DNA of 15,778 nucleotides. Source: CAZEAC01 sp964510065 (GTDB lineage Bacteria; Bdellovibrionota_C; UBA2361; CAIXSY01). Where the stretch lies: NCBI GenBank assembly GCA_964510065.1, contig CAZEAC010000103.1, positions 1-15,778 of the forward strand. The letters are read 5' to 3'. Positions 14,454-15,778 of this stretch are shown here, one piece after another. Below the pieces are notes generated by a model. The model did no database searches. It had not been told where the DNA came from and was given only the letters and a program-made list of their open reading frames with translations. The position numbers and the translations under genes are program-made. The first letter of the stretch is position 1. The number at the start of each line of letters is the position of its first letter.

Positions 14454-15449
14454 CTAGACTTTCTTCAGTAGTTCCGTTTTCTTTGCCTCAAACTCCTGCT
14501 GCGAAATGACTCCGCTCTTCTGTAGTGCATGCAGCTTCTCTATGGTCTTGAGTGGATCTTCCGCTTCCGCAGAAGTGCCGCGCTGCGCGGCGCCAGCACC
14601 CATCGATTGCGCGATGGTATTGCCCATAGCGATTCCCGCGGCAAGGCCGGCTCCGGCTCCAGCTATTCCTCCTGGATTGGCTGCAGCCGTAGGAATGCTC
14701 GCAGCCGTTTGAAATTGCGCGTATGCGTTTAAATTACCGACGAGGCTTATCCCGGCACGTTCGTCGAGCCGTTTCTGAAGCTCTTCGGGAAGAGTCAGGC
14801 TTTGTACTTTGAAACTCTCGAGGCTAAGGCCATACTTCTGGAATTCGGTGACAAGACCACTTTTTAGACTTTCCGAGAACTTTTCCAAATTCGCTGCCAT
14901 ATCGACGAACGCAATCTGCCCATTACCAAGAATGCCCCCGAGGCAGGCAATAATAGCTCCGCGAAGCTGCCCTGAGAGCTGCTCAGTCTTATAGACGGGA
15001 ACACTACCGCTTACTTTCTGGTAAAATATTTTAATGTCACTTACTTTGTAAGAGTAGATTCCGTGCGCCTGTACGCGCAGTGGCCCAAATTCACGATCGC
15101 GAATTGTCAGGGCATTGGGTGTACCCCACTTCTGATCGATCTGCTCGCGAGTGCTGAAAAAATATACATCTGACTTAAAGGGAGAGGCAAACGCCTTGTC
15201 CCAATTCTTAAGGTTTGTGAGGATTGGCAGCGTGCGTGTGCTCAGCGCGTGTAGTCCTGGATTGAATGCGTCGGCAATTTGCCCCTCATTGACGAACAGC
15301 GCAAGCTGGCTATCACGAACAGTGAGCATTGCGCCGTTTTGAATTTCACGATCCTGCATCGGGTACTGGTAAGCAAGAACGCCACTCTCGCTCTCGGTCC
15401 AATCAATAACATCAATGAACTGTTTAGTGATGAAATCTAGAATGCCCAA
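14454..15449 (-). CDS. SPFH-domain protein with C-terminal SHOCT helix pair (YdjI type)
   Basis: This 331-residue product starts at a TTG (complement of 15447-15449), with AGGAG 10 nt upstream. Residues about 25-240 form an SPFH/band-7 domain of the YdjI or virion-core-like kind: a lead-in with GVLAYQYPMQDREIQNGAMLTVRDSQ, then LFVNEGQIADAFNPG and the helical LPEELQKRLDERAG segment. Residues 256-289 are a Gly/Ala-rich stretch that could insert in or lie on the membrane. Residues 299-331 are a SHOCT-like short helical domain (IEKLHALQKSGVISQQEFE). SPFH proteins build membrane-associated oligomeric scaffolds. As the first gene of the nine-gene polyamine operon, it probably organises the DUF4178, DUF350 and enzyme components at the membrane. 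Confidence 0.85.
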   Translation of the reverse strand: MGILDFITKQFIDVIDWTESESGVLAYQYPMQDREIQNGAMLTVRDSQLALFVNEGQIADAFNPGLHALSTRTLPILTNLKNWDKAFASPFKSDVYFFSTREQIDQKWGTPNALTIRDREFGPLRVQAHGIYSYKVSDIKIFYQKVSGSVPVYKTEQLSGQLRGAIIACLGGILGNGQIAFVDMAANLEKFSESLKSGLVTEFQKYGLSLESFKVQSLTLPEELQKRLDERAGISLVGNLNAYAQFQTAASIPTAAANPGGIAGAGAGLAAGIAMGNTIAQSMGAGAAQRGTSAEAEDPLKTIEKLHALQKSGVISQQEFEAKKTELLKKV

Positions 15450-15459
15450 GTAGGTTTAT

Positions 15460-15464
15460 CTCCT
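15460..15464 (-). promoter_or_regulatory. ribosome-binding site that supports the TTG start
   Basis: AGGAG on the minus strand lies 10 nt upstream of the TTG at 15449. No ATG or GTG in this frame is as well placed, so the TTG start of the SPFH gene is preferred. Confidence 0.6.
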
Positions 15465-15503
15465 CATAAAACCAGGCCCACAATTTTTCGGCCTACCTGA
15501 TCA

Positions 15504-15531
15504 ATATTAAGGTATCTGGCCAAGTAATCAA
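15504..15531 (-). promoter_or_regulatory. candidate promoter of the nine-gene polyamine operon
   Basis: On the minus strand TTGATT (complement of 15526-15531) and TAATAT (complement of 15504-15509) are separated by 16 bp, each matching the consensus at 4 of 6 positions. Transcription would begin near 15497 and leave a leader of about 48 nt with the AGGAG site. The position, just upstream of the first gene, supports it. Confidence 0.4.
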
Positions 15532-15575
15532 GGGGAATTGATCGTACCTACTCATTAAGTCCGGCGGACCCGTGA

Positions 15576-15591
15576 ACGTGCAGATGCACGT
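15576..15591. promoter_or_regulatory. 16-bp palindrome upstream of the polyamine operon promoter
   Basis: ACGTGCA (15576-15582), GA, TGCACGT (15585-15591) is a perfect inverted repeat. The 2-nt spacer is too short for a stable RNA loop, so a dimeric DNA-binding protein is the better explanation. Its centre is about 86 bp upstream of the predicted start, a common place for an activator site. Confidence 0.4.
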
Positions 15592-15619
15592 CAGGTTTGC
15601 TTGGTTGATTTCAGCCATT

Positions 15620-15726
15620 AGTTCTGTCAGCCGTAAGCTGAATGCCGATAGCCGAATCCGTGCTCCGAAAGCCGTCTCGGGTTCCGAACTCAGAACTCAA
15701 AAGGGGGTGCTAACCCCGACAGAACT
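15620..15726. repeat. 9-bp inverted repeats enclosing about 90 bp
   Basis: AGTTCTGTC at 15620-15628 is the exact reverse complement of GACAGAACT at 15718-15726. Its first seven bases also pair with a second CAGAACT at 15691-15697. The left arm could therefore form two mutually exclusive long stems. A small non-autonomous element with short terminal inverted repeats is an alternative, but no target-site duplication is evident. Confidence 0.45.
15699..15717 (-). terminator. weak rho-independent terminator candidate
   Basis: On the minus strand GGGGT, loop TAGC, ACCCC is followed by C and four T. The 5-bp GC-rich stem with a short T-run lies at the end of the putative upstream minus-strand frame (stop at 15710-15712), where a terminator would be expected. 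The stem is short, so confidence is limited. Confidence 0.35.
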
Positions 15727-15778
15727 GAATCAGTTTATAAAGGTGAGCCGCCACTGTATCAAGTGCGCGCTCAGCCTG
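15710..15778 (-). CDS. possible C-terminal tail of an upstream minus-strand gene
   Basis: From the window edge the minus strand is open for 22 codons to a TAG (complement of 15710-15712), reading QAERALDTVAAHLYKLIQFC followed by RG. It has an amphipathic-helix look and is followed by a hairpin with a T-run. No family is recognisable from so short a piece, and the rest lies outside the window. Confidence 0.3.
   Translation of the reverse strand, partial: QAERALDTVAAHLYKLIQFCRG

Larger units (their letters stand above)
15465..15709. other. non-coding upstream region with inverted repeats
   Basis: This stretch carries the promoter, the palindrome, a run of CCG triplets with near 7-nt spacing (15631-15674) and repeated CAGAACT words. 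A 42-codon open frame on the minus strand (ATG at 15617) runs across the promoter and is probably fortuitous. I recognise no tRNA, tmRNA, RNase P or other RNA gene. Confidence 0.5.

Noticed and set aside
15474..15494. AGGCC/GGCCT inverted repeat in the SPFH leader as a terminator or riboswitch
   Set aside because: A 5-bp stem with an 11-nt loop and no T-run is too weak; no riboswitch core is recognisable.
15495..15617. 42-codon minus-strand open frame upstream of the SPFH gene
   Set aside because: It spans the predicted promoter and palindrome, has no ribosome-binding site, and lacks the tight coupling seen elsewhere in the operon.
1..15778. CRISPR array, tRNA, rRNA or complete insertion sequence
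   Set aside because: No regularly spaced identical repeats, cloverleaf sequences, rRNA motifs or intact transposase were seen.

Overview
The window looks like a chromosomal segment of a Gram-negative, proteobacteria-like organism of moderate GC content. The evidence is a twin-arginine lipoprotein signal, Sec signal peptides, an SPFH/DUF350/DUF4178 membrane module and densely overlapping operons. The taxon cannot be fixed from sequence alone. A delta-proteobacterial or Bdellovibrio-like lineage is a guess, resting mainly on the eukaryote-type AdoMet decarboxylase and the secreted calcium-repeat protein.

Left part, plus strand (about 1-5251). A possible gene tail ends at 135. A regulatory stretch follows, with a 14-bp tandem repeat, a perfect 17-bp palindrome and a promoter-like pair. 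Then comes a tight three-gene operon. It encodes a MerC-domain membrane protein (573-1121, perhaps starting at 297), a divergent COG0523/CobW-type GTPase with a Cys/His cluster (1146-2825), and an unrecognised 809-residue, arginine-rich helical protein (2822-5251) that overlaps the GTPase gene by 4 bp. MerC plus COG0523 points to transition-metal homeostasis. The third protein is a candidate new partner.

Middle, plus strand (5393-7114). A separate secreted protein carries a short calcium-binding repeat (thrombospondin type-3-like) and beta-rich remaining sequence. A TATAAT box lies 6 bp before its ATG and there is no ribosome-binding site, so its mRNA may be leaderless. It converges with the next operon.

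Right part, minus strand (15449 down to 7157). Nine genes form what looks like one transcript, mostly joined by ATGA/GTGA overlaps. In order of transcription they are: SPFH/SHOCT protein, short DUF4178 zinc-ribbon protein, longer membrane-anchored DUF4178 protein, a 46-residue exported or membrane peptide, DUF350 membrane protein, a multi-pass membrane spermidine-synthase-like aminopropyltransferase, a Tat-exported FAD amine-oxidase-like lipoprotein, a His-bearing polytopic membrane protein, and a eukaryote-type S-adenosylmethionine decarboxylase. The layout suggests polyamine (aminopropyl) chemistry at the membrane: decarboxylated AdoMet is made in the cytoplasm, used by a membrane-tethered transferase, and the product may be modified by an exported flavoenzyme, with SPFH/DUF350/DUF4178 as the membrane scaffold. 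A candidate promoter and an upstream palindrome precede the operon. The last 330 bases are mostly non-coding, rich in inverted repeats, and may hold the tail of a further gene.
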